Shown here: positions 25,319 to 34,016 of the stretch, in pieces | How the letters are laid out: each line of letters starts with the position of its first letter | Numbering within the stretch: position 1 is the first letter of the stretch | From: Parasedimentitalea maritima | GTDB taxonomy: Bacteria; Pseudomonadota; Alphaproteobacteria; Rhodobacterales; Rhodobacteraceae | Length of the DNA stretch: 64,000 bases | Direction: 5' to 3' | NCBI RefSeq assembly: GCF_005771405.1 | Contig: NZ_VAUA01000001.1 | Location: 434,001 to 498,000 of the forward strand | The notes under the pieces: model-generated | The model's input: only the letters and a program-made list of their open reading frames with translations | Told to the model about the DNA's origin: nothing | Database searches by the model: none | Program-made: the position numbers and the translations under genes

Positions 25319-26125
25319 TCATCCAGCAGTACAGCCCTGAATGTCGACGGCGTGATGGCTGCCAAGCACGGTGATCCGTAACTGCGAACGGTCCAGGGCA
25401 AAGGCACCTGTGGTTGCAGGCAAAAACTCGGTAGAGGCCGTCAGAATTCCACCGGTCCGCTGGGTCGTGGTATCGCCAGCATAAATCTGTTGTGAGCCGG
25501 GTTCGATCACCGTAACCTCCGTGCCACCTGCGGATGGCATTGTAATCCGGGCCTCAACCCGCATGCCATACTTGGTCGGGGACAGGGTGCATTTTGCGGC
25601 TTTTACCTCTGCTTCGGAGGCCGAGTAGGGGCGATTGGCCAAGGCCGCCGCAATTGCCGGGTGGCGGCCCGCTTCGGGGTCCATTTGGTGGTCGAATTTG
25701 AGTTCTGCCGGGACGCAGACATCTTTGCAAATACCCAGTTCCATCCGCCCTTTGAGGCGTACGGGCTTGTTTGAGGACTGCGGCGTGATCTCAACCGGTA
25801 GAACCAACTGATTGTGATAGCCAATGGTTTGAAATCCACCCGACATGATGACTTCGGGGGTGGGCCAGGTGATCGACATTTCGCCAACATTCCGGGAACC
25901 GCGCCAAGTAAAGCTGGGCGGGATGCCCGAGTCGCCGGGGCTGCGCCAGTAGGTCTTCCAGCCGTCCTGCAGGGTCACCCGCAAGGCGCCGATATATGTG
26001 CCCTGGGCCGAAAGACCGCCGTCAATGACTTCGATTTCGACAAAGGGTTCAGAACCGCTGGATGCCTGCGCTGGGACCGCAAGAGACAAAAGTCCGGCTG
26101 AGATGAGTTGTAGCGCCTGTTTCAT
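25319..26125 (-). CDS. DsbD N-terminal-like (disulfide reductase) domain protein
   Basis: A signal peptide (MKQALQLISAGLLSLAVPAQA) is followed by the immunoglobulin-like fold of the DsbD alpha domain: FVEIEVIDGG, LQDGWKTYWRSPGDSG and the cysteine pair in LGICKDVCVPAELKF. In DsbD this domain passes electrons to periplasmic thiol proteins. Here it stands alone, without the membrane or thioredoxin domains. I chose ATG 26125 (268 residues), at the start of the signal sequence. A single-domain version is common in roseobacters; its redox partner is not in the window. Confidence 0.87.
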   Translation of the reverse strand: MKQALQLISAGLLSLAVPAQASSGSEPFVEIEVIDGGLSAQGTYIGALRVTLQDGWKTYWRSPGDSGIPPSFTWRGSRNVGEMSITWPTPEVIMSGGFQTIGYHNQLVLPVEITPQSSNKPVRLKGRMELGICKDVCVPAELKFDHQMDPEAGRHPAIAAALANRPYSASEAEVKAAKCTLSPTKYGMRVEARITMPSAGGTEVTVIEPGSQQIYAGDTTTQRTGGILTASTEFLPATTGAFALDRSQLRITVLGSHHAVDIQGCTAG

Positions 26126-26275
26126 ACGGCCATTGATGGTCTGTTGCCGCCGAAAAGCCAAGTCACGTTGTGGTTAGCCATATGACAGAAATTCGGATCT
26201 GCCTGGGCGCGACAGAAAGCGCGCCCTTGCACAGGACCTCTTGCCGCGTCATGGTTGAAACAGAGAGGGAGCAAT

Positions 26276-26833
26276 ATGAATCTTACTGGTAAACTCCTGA
26301 TTGCGATGCCGGGTATGGGCGATGAACGGTTTGACCACACTGTGGTTTTCCTGTGTTCTCACACCGAGGACGGCGCCATGGGGCTGATCATCAACAAGAC
26401 CGCGCCAGAGGTGCAGTTGAGCGATCTGCTCCGCCAGCTGGACATAACAGCGGAGCCTGCGTCGCAGGGGGAACTCCCGGTGCGTTTTGGTGGGCCTGTT
26501 GAAACGCAGCGTGGTTTTGTGCTGCATACGCCGGACTATGAGGCCAGTCTCAATTCTCTGCACGTATCGCCCGAGTTTTCGATGACTGCGACGCTGGATA
26601 TCCTAGAAGATATCGCCGTTGGTCAAGGGCCGGAGAAAGTTCTGATGATGCTGGGTTATGCCGGTTGGGGGCCAGAGCAGCTGGAGAGTGAAATTGCCCA
26701 AAACGGCTGGTTAACGGCCGAAGCAGACGCGGGGCTGGTGTTTGATATGGATGACGGCGGTAAGTGGGGCGCTGCACTCCAAACGCTGGGGGTGGATCCG
26801 TTGGGGTTATCGAGCGAGGCGGGGCACGCCTGA
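26276..26833 (+). CDS. YqgE/AlgH family protein (UPF0301)
   Basis: The protein has the typical start [27 protein letters not shown] in order of residues, then GAMGLIINK, and later [15 protein letters not shown] and [13 protein letters not shown]-like segments, all UPF0301 hallmarks. The biochemical role of the family is not settled; AlgH of Pseudomonas was linked to alginate regulation. ATG 26276 follows GAGGGAGC; an upstream start would lack this. It diverges from the DsbD-like gene. A structured 3' element and terminator begin 13 bases after its stop. Confidence 0.9.
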   Translation: MNLTGKLLIAMPGMGDERFDHTVVFLCSHTEDGAMGLIINKTAPEVQLSDLLRQLDITAEPASQGELPVRFGGPVETQRGFVLHTPDYEASLNSLHVSPEFSMTATLDILEDIAVGQGPEKVLMMLGYAGWGPEQLESEIAQNGWLTAEADAGLVFDMDDGGKWGAALQTLGVDPLGLSSEAGHA

Positions 26834-26845
26834 ATTCACGATGTC

Positions 26846-26919
26846 CTCCCGCCCAGTCTCGGCCTCCTTGCGGAGGCGCAAGACCCGTTGGGCGTGGCAC
26901 CGTGCCTGCCGGTGTTTTG
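26846..26919 (+). ncRNA. Structured RNA element candidate, copy 1 (3' of yqgE/algH)
   Basis: The element reads CTCCCGCCC, then a hairpin GCCTCC-TTGC-GGAGGC (26862-26877), then GTTGGGCGTGGCACCG (26887-26902) and the terminator CACCG-tgcctgc-CGGTG-TTTT. CGCCCA (26850-26855) can pair with TGGGCG (26889-26894), enclosing the hairpin. The copy at 59061-59139 shares CTCCCGYCC, the 16-mer and CGGTGTTTTG, while the hairpin between differs in sequence but is kept in shape. It could be a 3'-UTR-derived small RNA or a complex terminator; I know no matching family. Confidence 0.45.
26898..26918 (+). terminator. Terminator hairpin within structured element
   Basis: CACCG (26898-26902) pairs with CGGTG (26910-26914) around a 7-base loop and is followed by TTTT. 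It ends the yqgE/algH transcript or the candidate RNA. Confidence 0.6.
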
Positions 26920-26962
26920 GTAAGCTTCAATCTATCGGACGATGGGGACTACAGTGGAGCGC

Positions 26963-27913
26963 TTAATTCCGAGGTGCGGCAGCGCGGTGCAAGCGGTCAT
27001 TGATCGCAACGCCTAAGCCATGCGTTGGCACCGGGGCCACTGCGATGGGTTTGTTTAACGCGTCGAGCTGATGCAGGTGACCAAACAAATTGGCAGCCGC
27101 CTCGGCCAGATCGCCAGCTTCCGACAGGTTCAGATCACATGCCATGGCACCGAAGCCAAGCATCAGTTCTCCGGCTTTAGCCTGCATCGCGTTTAACCGC
27201 ACCTGTTCGTTGGGGGCGTAATGGGAGAGCAATTGCCCTGGTGCTGTCAAAGCGTCATGGGCATCGCGCTGCATCAGAGGATGCCCAAGTACGGCTTCGA
27301 TTTCCTCGGCCGCCAAGCCGCCCGGGCGCAGCAATATAGGTTGAGGCGTGGCAAGCCCGACAATGGTGGACTCCAGTCCGACGCCGCAGGCCCCATCATC
27401 GACAATCGCTGCGATACGCCCATTCAGCCCAGCACTGACATGAGCAGCGGTGGTGGGGCTGATCCGCCCAGAGGGGTTGGCCGAAGGTGCCGCAACCGGG
27501 CCATCAACCAGCGCAAGCAGCTTGTGTGCAGTGGGGTGGGCTGGGATCCGAACAGCCAGAGTATCCAATCCAGCGGTAACCAGCGGAGAAATACCATGAT
27601 CTTGGCGCAGCGGAAGAACCAGTGTCAGCGGTCCCGGCCAGAATGCATCTGCCAGCGTCTGGGCCTGAGCACTCCACTGCACGTATCGCTGTGCGGCGTC
27701 GATTGATGGCAAGTGGGCGATTAAGGGGTTGAAGGAGGGACGACCTTTGGCCTCATAAACAGCGGCCACCGCTTGACCCTGGCGGGCATCAGCACCCAAG
27801 CCGTAAACGGTCTCGGTTGGAAAGGCGACAAGCTGACCGGCCAACAACAACGTAGCCGCCTGATCCAGATCGTGCTCCTCAGAGCTCAGTATTTGGGTAT
27901 TTTTCTTATGCAT
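26963..27913 (-). CDS. Threonylcarbamoyl-AMP synthase (Sua5 type)
   Basis: Sua5 makes threonylcarbamoyl-AMP from threonine, bicarbonate and ATP for the t6A37 modification of tRNAs reading ANN codons. The N-terminal YrdC domain shows FPTETVYGLGADA, YEAKGRPSFNPL, FWPGPLTLVL and APSANPSG. The additional C-terminal Sua5 domain (about residues 215-316, after LLSHYAPN) makes this the long form of 316 residues rather than the short TsaC. Other t6A genes are not in the window. It diverges from the acyl-CoA dehydrogenase gene. Confidence 0.93.
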   Translation of the reverse strand: MHKKNTQILSSEEHDLDQAATLLLAGQLVAFPTETVYGLGADARQGQAVAAVYEAKGRPSFNPLIAHLPSIDAAQRYVQWSAQAQTLADAFWPGPLTLVLPLRQDHGISPLVTAGLDTLAVRIPAHPTAHKLLALVDGPVAAPSANPSGRISPTTAAHVSAGLNGRIAAIVDDGACGVGLESTIVGLATPQPILLRPGGLAAEEIEAVLGHPLMQRDAHDALTAPGQLLSHYAPNEQVRLNAMQAKAGELMLGFGAMACDLNLSEAGDLAEAAANLFGHLHQLDALNKPIAVAPVPTHGLGVAINDRLHRAAAPRN

Positions 27914-28040
27914 TGTGGTGACGCCGCGTTTTGGTTGCTTGCGCGGCTGGTCCCGCTAGGTAGTCGTCCAAGATTTGACAGATACCGGCTGCGTACAGGG
28001 ATGCCAAGCCCGCGTCGCAGCATCATAGAAAGAGGATGCC

Positions 28041-29744
28041 ATGAGTTTTCGCGCACCCGTCCCCGAATATGAATTCCTACTGAATAACATTGTTGGCTAT
28101 GAGCAGGTCACAGAGAGTGAACGCTTTGCCGAAGCCACAAGTGAGATGGTGAGCGCGATCCTGATCGAAGCAGGCAAACTATGTGACGAGGTCATGGCCC
28201 CTTTGCAACGGGGTGGAGATCTGGAGCCTGCACGGTTGGAAAATGGTGTCTTGCGAACCTCCCCTGGTTTTGCAGACGGCTGGAAGGCCATTGCTGAGGG
28301 GGGCTGGATCGGGATGAGTGCACCTGAAGAGCATGGTGGAATGGCACTGCCCATGACCCTGACGACAGCGGTGAACGAAATGATGAGTGGGGCCTGCCTG
28401 TCGCTGCAATTGGCCCCGCTGATGAGTCAGGGCCAGATTGAAGCACTTGTCCATCACGCCAGTGATGCGTTGAAAGACCTGTATCTGCCCAAGCTGATTT
28501 CTGGCGAGTGGGCCGGAACCATGAACCTGACCGAAGCACAGGCGGGATCGGACGTTGGGGCGCTGTCCTCCAAAGCTGAAGCCAATGGTGACGGCACCTA
28601 TGCGATCAGTGGTCAGAAGATTTTTATCAGCTGGGGCGACAATGATTTCTGCAGCAATGTCTGCCACTTGGTATTGGCGCGCCTGCCGGATGGCGCTCCG
28701 GGGACCAAAGGGATTTCTTTGTTCCTGGTGCCGAAGTATCTGCCTAATGAAAGCGGTGAGGCCGGTGAGGCAAACAGCCTGAGTGTGGTTAGTCTGGAAC
28801 ATAAGATGGGTCTGCATGGCTCTCCGACCTGCGTGATGCAGTATGATCAGGCCACGGGGTGGCTGGTTGGCGATGAGCACGGCGGTTTGGCCGCGATGTT
28901 CACCATGATGAACAATGCCCGACTGGGCGTTGGTGGTCAGGGGATCGGCGCTGGCGAAGGCGCGTATCAACAGGCCATGTCCTATGCACTAGAGCGTAAG
29001 CAAGGGCGCAGTGAAAGCGGTACTATTGTTGATCATGCGGATGTGCGCCGGATGTTGATGACGATGAAGGCGGACCTGTTTGCGGCCCGCGCCATATTGA
29101 TGTCCTGTGCGGTCGCCATCGATATGCAAGCTGCAACAGGAGATGCAGAATGGGCCACCCGCGCTGCGTTTCTCACCCCAATCTCCAAGGCCTTTGGAAC
29201 AGATACAGGTATCTCGGTGGCGGATACCGGTGTGCAGGTACACGGTGGCATGGGTTATATCGAAGAAACCGGGGCAGCGCAGTTTTTCCGGGATGCACGG
29301 GTAACTGCGATCTATGAAGGCACCAATGGCATTCAGGCGATGGATCTGGTGGCGCGTAAAATGTTGGATGGCGGTGATATGGCCAACCGCCTGATCGACG
29401 AGATCGAAGAACAGGCAGAGCGGGCCCGAGTCACCCATCCCAATATGGCCGAAAGCGTCTGGCAGGCTTGCGAATCCCTGCGCGAAGCAACCGAATGGCT
29501 GGTGGTGCAGGACAGAATGAACGATCGGTTTGCGGGTGCGGTTCCTTATCTGCGGGCGTTCGCGCGTGTATTGGGAGGGCATTTCCATCTAGCTGCAGCC
29601 ATGGCTGATCTGGGTGGGCCGCGTGAAAAACTGGCGCGGTTCTATATTACTCGCTTGCTCCCAGAACATGCGGCGCTGTTGGCGCACGCGCAGGCCGGGG
29701 CCGATGGCGCCTTTGCACTAACCTTAGAAGAACTGGCAGGCTGA
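28041..29744 (+). CDS. Acyl-CoA dehydrogenase (DmdC/FadE-like long form)
   Basis: This FAD enzyme oxidises an acyl-CoA to the enoyl-CoA. Visible motifs include LTEAQAGSDVGAL (FAD and substrate contacts), SGQKIFISWG, EHKMGLHGSPT and the late GGMGYIEETGAAQFFRDARV with AIYEGTNGIQAMD, where the glutamate is the usual catalytic base region. The 567-residue length with an additional C-terminal helical part matches the long class that includes DmdC, the methylmercaptopropionyl-CoA dehydrogenase of roseobacters. Substrate is uncertain; general fatty-acid use is equally possible. GAGG precedes ATG 28041. The MBL gene follows after 2 bases. Electrons would pass through ETF to the ETF-QO at 42697. Confidence 0.88.
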   Translation: MSFRAPVPEYEFLLNNIVGYEQVTESERFAEATSEMVSAILIEAGKLCDEVMAPLQRGGDLEPARLENGVLRTSPGFADGWKAIAEGGWIGMSAPEEHGGMALPMTLTTAVNEMMSGACLSLQLAPLMSQGQIEALVHHASDALKDLYLPKLISGEWAGTMNLTEAQAGSDVGALSSKAEANGDGTYAISGQKIFISWGDNDFCSNVCHLVLARLPDGAPGTKGISLFLVPKYLPNESGEAGEANSLSVVSLEHKMGLHGSPTCVMQYDQATGWLVGDEHGGLAAMFTMMNNARLGVGGQGIGAGEGAYQQAMSYALERKQGRSESGTIVDHADVRRMLMTMKADLFAARAILMSCAVAIDMQAATGDAEWATRAAFLTPISKAFGTDTGISVADTGVQVHGGMGYIEETGAAQFFRDARVTAIYEGTNGIQAMDLVARKMLDGGDMANRLIDEIEEQAERARVTHPNMAESVWQACESLREATEWLVVQDRMNDRFAGAVPYLRAFARVLGGHFHLAAAMADLGGPREKLARFYITRLLPEHAALLAHAQAGADGAFALTLEELAG

Positions 29745-29746
29745 TT

Positions 29747-30793
29747 ATGACAAGCGTTCCCGAAGTCACTATGCGTCACCCTTGGGAAACGCCGCCTGCA
29801 CCCGGCGAAGCCATCGAAGTTGCTGAGGGCGTATTGTGGATGCGTCTGCCACTGCCGATGAAGCTGGATCATGTGAATGTCTATGCGCTGGATGACGGCG
29901 ATGGCTGGACGGTGATCGACACAGGGTTTTCATCCAAGAAAACCCGCGCCATCTGGGAACAGCTGATGGCTGGGCCACTAAATGGCAAACCAGTCAAGAG
30001 GGTTGTGGTCACCCATCACCACCCTGATCACATTGGCAACGCGGGCTGGTTCCAGTCTGAACACGGCGCTGAACTGGTCACCACACGCACAGCCTGGCTG
30101 TTTGCCCGTATGCTGACGTTGGATGTACAGGAAGAATGGCCACAGGAAACGCTGGAGTATTACCGCAGTGCTGGCATGGACCCCGAGATCTATGACAAAC
30201 GTGCCGCTGACCGTCCCTTCAATTTTGCAGATGTGGTTTACCCAATGCCTCTGGGCTTTACCCGGATCAAACAGGATGACGTGTTTCGTATGGGCGGGCG
30301 CGACTGGGACGTACACATGGGGAATGGCCATGCACCGGAACACGCCACGTTCTGGAGCCGTGATGACAATCTGGTGATCACCGGCGACCAGATCCTGTCC
30401 TCGATCAGTCCTAACATCGGCGTTTATGCCACCGAACCAATGGCGGATCCGCTGGCCGACTGGCTAGAGGCTTGTGAACGCTTGGCACCGCTGGCGCGGG
30501 CAGATCACATCGCGTTGGGCGGTCATAAACTGCCGTTTTCGCGGTTGCCACTGCGAATGAGGCAGTTGATCGACAATCATCACGGCGCACTGGATCGGCT
30601 GTTGGATCATCTGGATCAACCCAAAACTGCGGCCGAGTGTTTTGCACCCTTGTTCAAACGTTCAATCGGTGAAGGTGAATACGGCCTTGCCTTGGTCGAG
30701 GCGGTGGCCCATGTAAATCACCTGTATTGTATTGGAAAACTGGACCGCAGTCGGCGTGAAGATGGCGCTTGGCTGTACCAGCGTAAGGGGTAA
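29747..30793 (+). CDS. MBL-fold metallohydrolase
   Basis: The metallo-beta-lactamase signature THHHPDH at residues 89-95 binds two metals, and later ligands appear in MGNGHAPEH and ITGDQILS. The region after residue 260 is helical (RQLIDNHHGALDRLLDHL). Proteins of this kind hydrolyse thioesters, lactones or other esters. It starts two bases after the acyl-CoA dehydrogenase stop, so the pair is cotranscribed and it may act on the CoA product, which is an inference from position. Length 348 residues. Confidence 0.87.
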   Translation: MTSVPEVTMRHPWETPPAPGEAIEVAEGVLWMRLPLPMKLDHVNVYALDDGDGWTVIDTGFSSKKTRAIWEQLMAGPLNGKPVKRVVVTHHHPDHIGNAGWFQSEHGAELVTTRTAWLFARMLTLDVQEEWPQETLEYYRSAGMDPEIYDKRAADRPFNFADVVYPMPLGFTRIKQDDVFRMGGRDWDVHMGNGHAPEHATFWSRDDNLVITGDQILSSISPNIGVYATEPMADPLADWLEACERLAPLARADHIALGGHKLPFSRLPLRMRQLIDNHHGALDRLLDHLDQPKTAAECFAPLFKRSIGEGEYGLALVEAVAHVNHLYCIGKLDRSRREDGAWLYQRKG

Positions 30794-30817
30794 CAAGCCC
30801 CAAGGGGAGAGACCCAA

Positions 30818-31270
30818 ATGGGCGACGAAATCATGACCACAGCTGAGGCTGCTGAATCTGCAGCTTTGCCGCAATTGCACGAGGTCCACGCCGACCCCGA
30901 GGCCAAAGCTGGTCTATCCACGGTGCCCGAGGCGCTGAATAAGCCAGTTGAGACCAAAAGCCCTGCGCGCTGGGCCTATGAGCGTCTGGTGCTGTACATC
31001 AAGAATTTTGAAGAGCAACTGGACGGCGAACACGAGATCGCAATGGGCTTCACCGGCGGTGATGCTGGGGTGTTGCGTATCGAAGGCATGGGGTATTTTG
31101 ACCCGGACATCATTACCTTCTACGGCACTGATGGGGGGGGCAGTAAAACCCAGCTGGTGCAGCACATCAGTCAGCTCAATGTGATGCTACGCGCCTTGCC
31201 AAAACCCGCAGCCGATACACCAGCAAAACGCATCGGTTTCCGGCTGGCCTCGGATCTGGACGACAGCTAG
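30818..31270 (+). CDS. Conserved hypothetical protein (DUF6173-like)
   Basis: The 150-residue soluble protein has a disordered Ala/Glu-rich N-terminus and a compact domain from about residue 48 (SPARWAYERLVLYIKNFEEQLD) that continues through AMGFTGGDAGVLRIEGMGYFDPDII-like strands. From memory this resembles DUF6173, of unknown role; that name is tentative. Its ATG follows GGGGAGAG after the MBL gene (24-base gap), so it probably belongs to the acyl-CoA dehydrogenase operon. Downstream are the two hairpins at 31291-31350. Confidence 0.75.
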   Translation: MGDEIMTTAEAAESAALPQLHEVHADPEAKAGLSTVPEALNKPVETKSPARWAYERLVLYIKNFEEQLDGEHEIAMGFTGGDAGVLRIEGMGYFDPDIITFYGTDGGGSKTQLVQHISQLNVMLRALPKPAADTPAKRIGFRLASDLDDS

Positions 31271-31290
31271 CACACTCCAGCTTGCTCTGT

Positions 31291-31350
31291 GCACGGCCCG
31301 GCTTTTAGGTCGGGCGGTGCCTGACCCTTGTGCTGCATTGCAAGGCACCG
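31291..31350 (+). promoter_or_regulatory. Two mutually exclusive hairpins before the GDPD gene
   Basis: Hairpin A pairs GCACGGCCCG (31291-31300) with CGGGCGGTGC (31311-31320), with one G-G mismatch. Hairpin B pairs CGGTGCC (31315-31321) with GGCACCG (31344-31350). They share bases 31315-31320, so only one can form at once. B is followed by TCTTATAG, 34 bases before the GDPD start. This is the shape of an attenuator or a simple terminator plus leader fold; no ligand is implied. Confidence 0.4.
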
Positions 31351-31384
31351 TCTTATAGGGGTGATTTTGTCAGGAGATTTTGTC

Positions 31385-33229
31385 TTGAAGCCATTTTCCA
31401 CTGTTTTGCGAGCCTATGCTGAAGCCAGAACGCGCTGGCGCTTGTTTCTGACCGTACATGTTTCGCTGCGTCTGCTAGCATTGGCCCTGATTGCGCCGTT
31501 GATGGGGGCATTGGTCAATCTGGCTGTGTCCTTTTCCAGCCAATCAGCGCTGACCGATCAGGATATTGCGCTGTTTATCCTGTCTCCCATCGGGTTTGTC
31601 TTGTCGCTGGTGGTTGCCAGTATCGTGCTGGTGGCAGCAGCTGCCACCTTTGCGGTGATGGCCTCTGCGCTGCGGTATGAACAGGCCAGTCAATGGCAAA
31701 CCGCGCGCATAGCCCTAGTGGCGGTGGTTCGAAAACTGTACCCGCTGGCCGTTTTTATTGGCTTGTTGTTGCTGCGAATTCTGCTGCTTGCGGCCCCGTT
31801 TGCAATTGCTGCCGGGCTGGTGGCGCTGTGGTTGCTCACCGAATTTGATATCAACTATTACCTGACCTATCACCCGCCTGCCTTCAAGTTGGCAGCTGGG
31901 TTGATCGGTGTGATTGCCGTGGGGCTGGCCCTGTTGTTGCTGCAACGCCTGTCGGCCTGGGCGCTGGCATTGCATCTGGTGTTGTTCGACGGTCAGTCCC
32001 CGCGCAACAGCTTTGCAATGAGTACTGAGCGTATGCGCGGGCATCATTTGAAACTGCAAATTGAACTGGTTGTCTGGATTGCGATGCGCGCTGCGTTGGC
32101 AGCGGCGTTGGCGGTTTTGGCGGGTGGCATGATTGCCTGGATGCCGGTTGGGGCCGGAGCGGGCATGATTCAGGTGCTGTTTGTTGCAGTTCTGATTATG
32201 TTGCTCTGGTTGGTCGGGGATGCGGTGTTGTCTGCACTGGCGCTTGGCGCCTTGGCCTTAATCCTGGACCGCCATTTTGGCGGTGAGCATCCGCCTTTGC
32301 CCGACGATCTGCGCCCCAAAACGAGAATGCGGTTTGGCGTGTTGGGGGCTGGCGCGATCGCGGTGGTGCTTGGCGGCATATCGCTCTGGTTGGGTCAGGC
32401 GCTGTTTGATGCGGTGCAGACAGAAGACAAGGTCGAAATCATTGCACATCGTGGCGCCGCTGGCAGCCGCCCGGAAAACACTACGGTTGCGATCGAAGAG
32501 GCGCTGGTACAGGGCACTGATTGGGTTGAGATTGATGTACAGGAAAGTGCAGATGGCCAAATTGTCGTGATGCATGACGCCGATCTGATGAAGCTGGCCA
32601 AGACCAATTTGCAGATCCACGCTACATCAACGACAGATCTGCAGGAGGTCGATATTGGCAGCTGGTATGACCCGCTCTATGCCGACGAGCGCATCCCGTT
32701 GCTGAGTGAGGTTCTGGCGCAGGTTAAAGGCCGTGCCAAGCTGCTGATTGAGTTTAAGCATTATGGTTATGACGTCGACCTTGAAGGGCGCACCGTACAA
32801 TTGATCGAAGCCGTAGATATGGCGGATCAAATTGCCTTTATGTCATTAAAATACGAGTCCGTTCAGAAAGCAAAAAACCTCCGGCCGGACTGGCGTGCGG
32901 GTATTCTGGCAGCCACCGCGGTGGGGAATTTGGCTGGGCTAGATGGTGATTTTGCCGCTGTGAGGGCTGAAATTGCCAGCCCCGGTTTGATCAGCTCTGT
33001 CCATGCGGCTGGCAAAGATCTGTATGTTTGGACGGTGAATGATCCGCTGCAAATGTCCAAGATGATCTCAATGGGGGTAGATGGGTTGATCACTGATGAA
33101 CCTGGACTGGCCCGTGAGGTGCTAAGGGTACGGGCCGGGTTGAACACGCCTGAGCGTATGGTGTTATGGCTGGTCGAGGAACTCGGGTTGGATCTGACCC
33201 CGGGGGAGTACCGTGATGTCTCACCTTAG
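31385..33229 (+). CDS. Membrane glycerophosphodiester phosphodiesterase
   Basis: The first 350 residues hold about eight to ten hydrophobic helices (a GDPD membrane domain), and the rest is a GDPD catalytic barrel with IIAHRGAAGSRPENT, WVEIDVQESADGQIVVMHD and LLIEFKHYG, including both catalytic histidines and the metal acidic residues. It cleaves glycerophosphodiesters, or lysophospholipids, to glycerol-3-phosphate and an alcohol. I chose a TTG at 31385 (614 residues, MKPFSTVL) because AGGAG lies 8 bases before it; starts further upstream have no such site. Its end overlaps the PLA2-like gene by 14 bases, which points to joint lipid breakdown. Confidence 0.87.
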   Translation: MKPFSTVLRAYAEARTRWRLFLTVHVSLRLLALALIAPLMGALVNLAVSFSSQSALTDQDIALFILSPIGFVLSLVVASIVLVAAAATFAVMASALRYEQASQWQTARIALVAVVRKLYPLAVFIGLLLLRILLLAAPFAIAAGLVALWLLTEFDINYYLTYHPPAFKLAAGLIGVIAVGLALLLLQRLSAWALALHLVLFDGQSPRNSFAMSTERMRGHHLKLQIELVVWIAMRAALAAALAVLAGGMIAWMPVGAGAGMIQVLFVAVLIMLLWLVGDAVLSALALGALALILDRHFGGEHPPLPDDLRPKTRMRFGVLGAGAIAVVLGGISLWLGQALFDAVQTEDKVEIIAHRGAAGSRPENTTVAIEEALVQGTDWVEIDVQESADGQIVVMHDADLMKLAKTNLQIHATSTTDLQEVDIGSWYDPLYADERIPLLSEVLAQVKGRAKLLIEFKHYGYDVDLEGRTVQLIEAVDMADQIAFMSLKYESVQKAKNLRPDWRAGILAATAVGNLAGLDGDFAAVRAEIASPGLISSVHAAGKDLYVWTVNDPLQMSKMISMGVDGLITDEPGLAREVLRVRAGLNTPERMVLWLVEELGLDLTPGEYRDVSP

Positions 33230-33770
33230 AGTCGGATTGTTCTCGGTTGTGCTGCTGTCCAGCCCGGTTTCAGCGCAGGACTGGGATCAATTGGGCCGTG
33301 GGCTCGAGTTGAAAGCGCATGCCGCATTGATGCGCCAGGTTGCACTTGCTAAAACTCCGGCTCCTTTTACGACGGATGGCTGCAGTGGCGGCCTGTCTGC
33401 GGCGTGGCACAGTGTGGCTGCTTATTGGCCGCGGTTTGCCAATGATCACAAAGAACAGCCGCCGTTTGAGCCATGTTGTGTCAGCCATGATCGCGCCTAT
33501 CATGAGGCAGGATCAGCCCGCGGCGCCAGCGAAAGCTATGATGCGCGATTGGCAGCTGACCGAGAATTGCAGGCCTGTGTGATTGCTACGGGTGAAAGCC
33601 GCAACGCTGAATTGGCAATCCGGTATGGGGTCGCCGAGGAGCAAGTGAAAGAGGTCTACGCTTTGTTGGCGGGCAGTATGTATTACTCGGTTCGATTCGG
33701 CGGAGGCCCGTGTAGTGGGCTGGGTTGGCGCTGGGGGTATGGCTTTGACCAGTGTTGGAGCGACAACTAA
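33216..33770 (+). CDS. Secreted phospholipase A2-like protein
   Basis: A signal peptide (MSHLRVGLFSVVLLSSPVSA) precedes a 164-residue mature domain. It has the PLA2 plan: a calcium-loop-like D54-G55-C56-S, the active-site motif C87-C88-x-x-H91-D92-x-x-Y95, and a later aspartate D115 in LAADRELQAC with C121. These match bacterial and fungal PLA2 enzymes, which release the sn-2 fatty acid. Further Cys at the C-terminus could form disulfides, as expected in the periplasm or outside. ATG 33216 follows GGGGGAG inside the GDPD gene. Enzyme activity is inferred. Confidence 0.75.
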   Translation: MSHLRVGLFSVVLLSSPVSAQDWDQLGRGLELKAHAALMRQVALAKTPAPFTTDGCSGGLSAAWHSVAAYWPRFANDHKEQPPFEPCCVSHDRAYHEAGSARGASESYDARLAADRELQACVIATGESRNAELAIRYGVAEEQVKEVYALLAGSMYYSVRFGGGPCSGLGWRWGYGFDQCWSDN

Positions 33771-33866
33771 TCATGATTCCTTTGCCCTGCGCCCGAATGA
33801 CGTGGTGACAGGCTTTTTCAATTCCGATATTCAACACAAAACATAGAGCAATAGGATACTACTCTC

Positions 33867-34001
33867 ATGGCAGACCACCAGCACGGTTCGATGGACATCA
33901 CGGTTCAAGAGAACACTTATAACGGCTTTATTACTTTTGTGACCCGGTTTTGCGTGGCAATGATTGTACTGGCTGTTTTTCTTGCCATCTTTGCAACCTG
34001 A
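33867..34001 (+). CDS. aa3-type cytochrome c oxidase subunit IV
   Basis: This 44-residue protein begins MADHQHGSMDITVQENTYNG, the hallmark of the small subunit IV of alphaproteobacterial aa3 oxidases, and ends in one transmembrane helix (VAMIVLAVFLAIFAT). In Paracoccus this subunit packs against subunits I and III and is not essential for activity. It lies 15 bases before a lipoprotein gene and is far from any other oxidase gene in the window, which is usual for this subunit. No strong ribosome site was seen (ATAGGAT, about 12 bases before the ATG). Confidence 0.88.
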   Translation: MADHQHGSMDITVQENTYNGFITFVTRFCVAMIVLAVFLAIFAT

Positions 34002-34016
34002 ATTAGAGGACTGCCT

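Noticed and set aside
27221-27706. 161-codon plus-strand frame opposite the Sua5 gene
   Set aside because: It is fully covered by a clear Sua5 coding sequence on the other strand and shows no domain.
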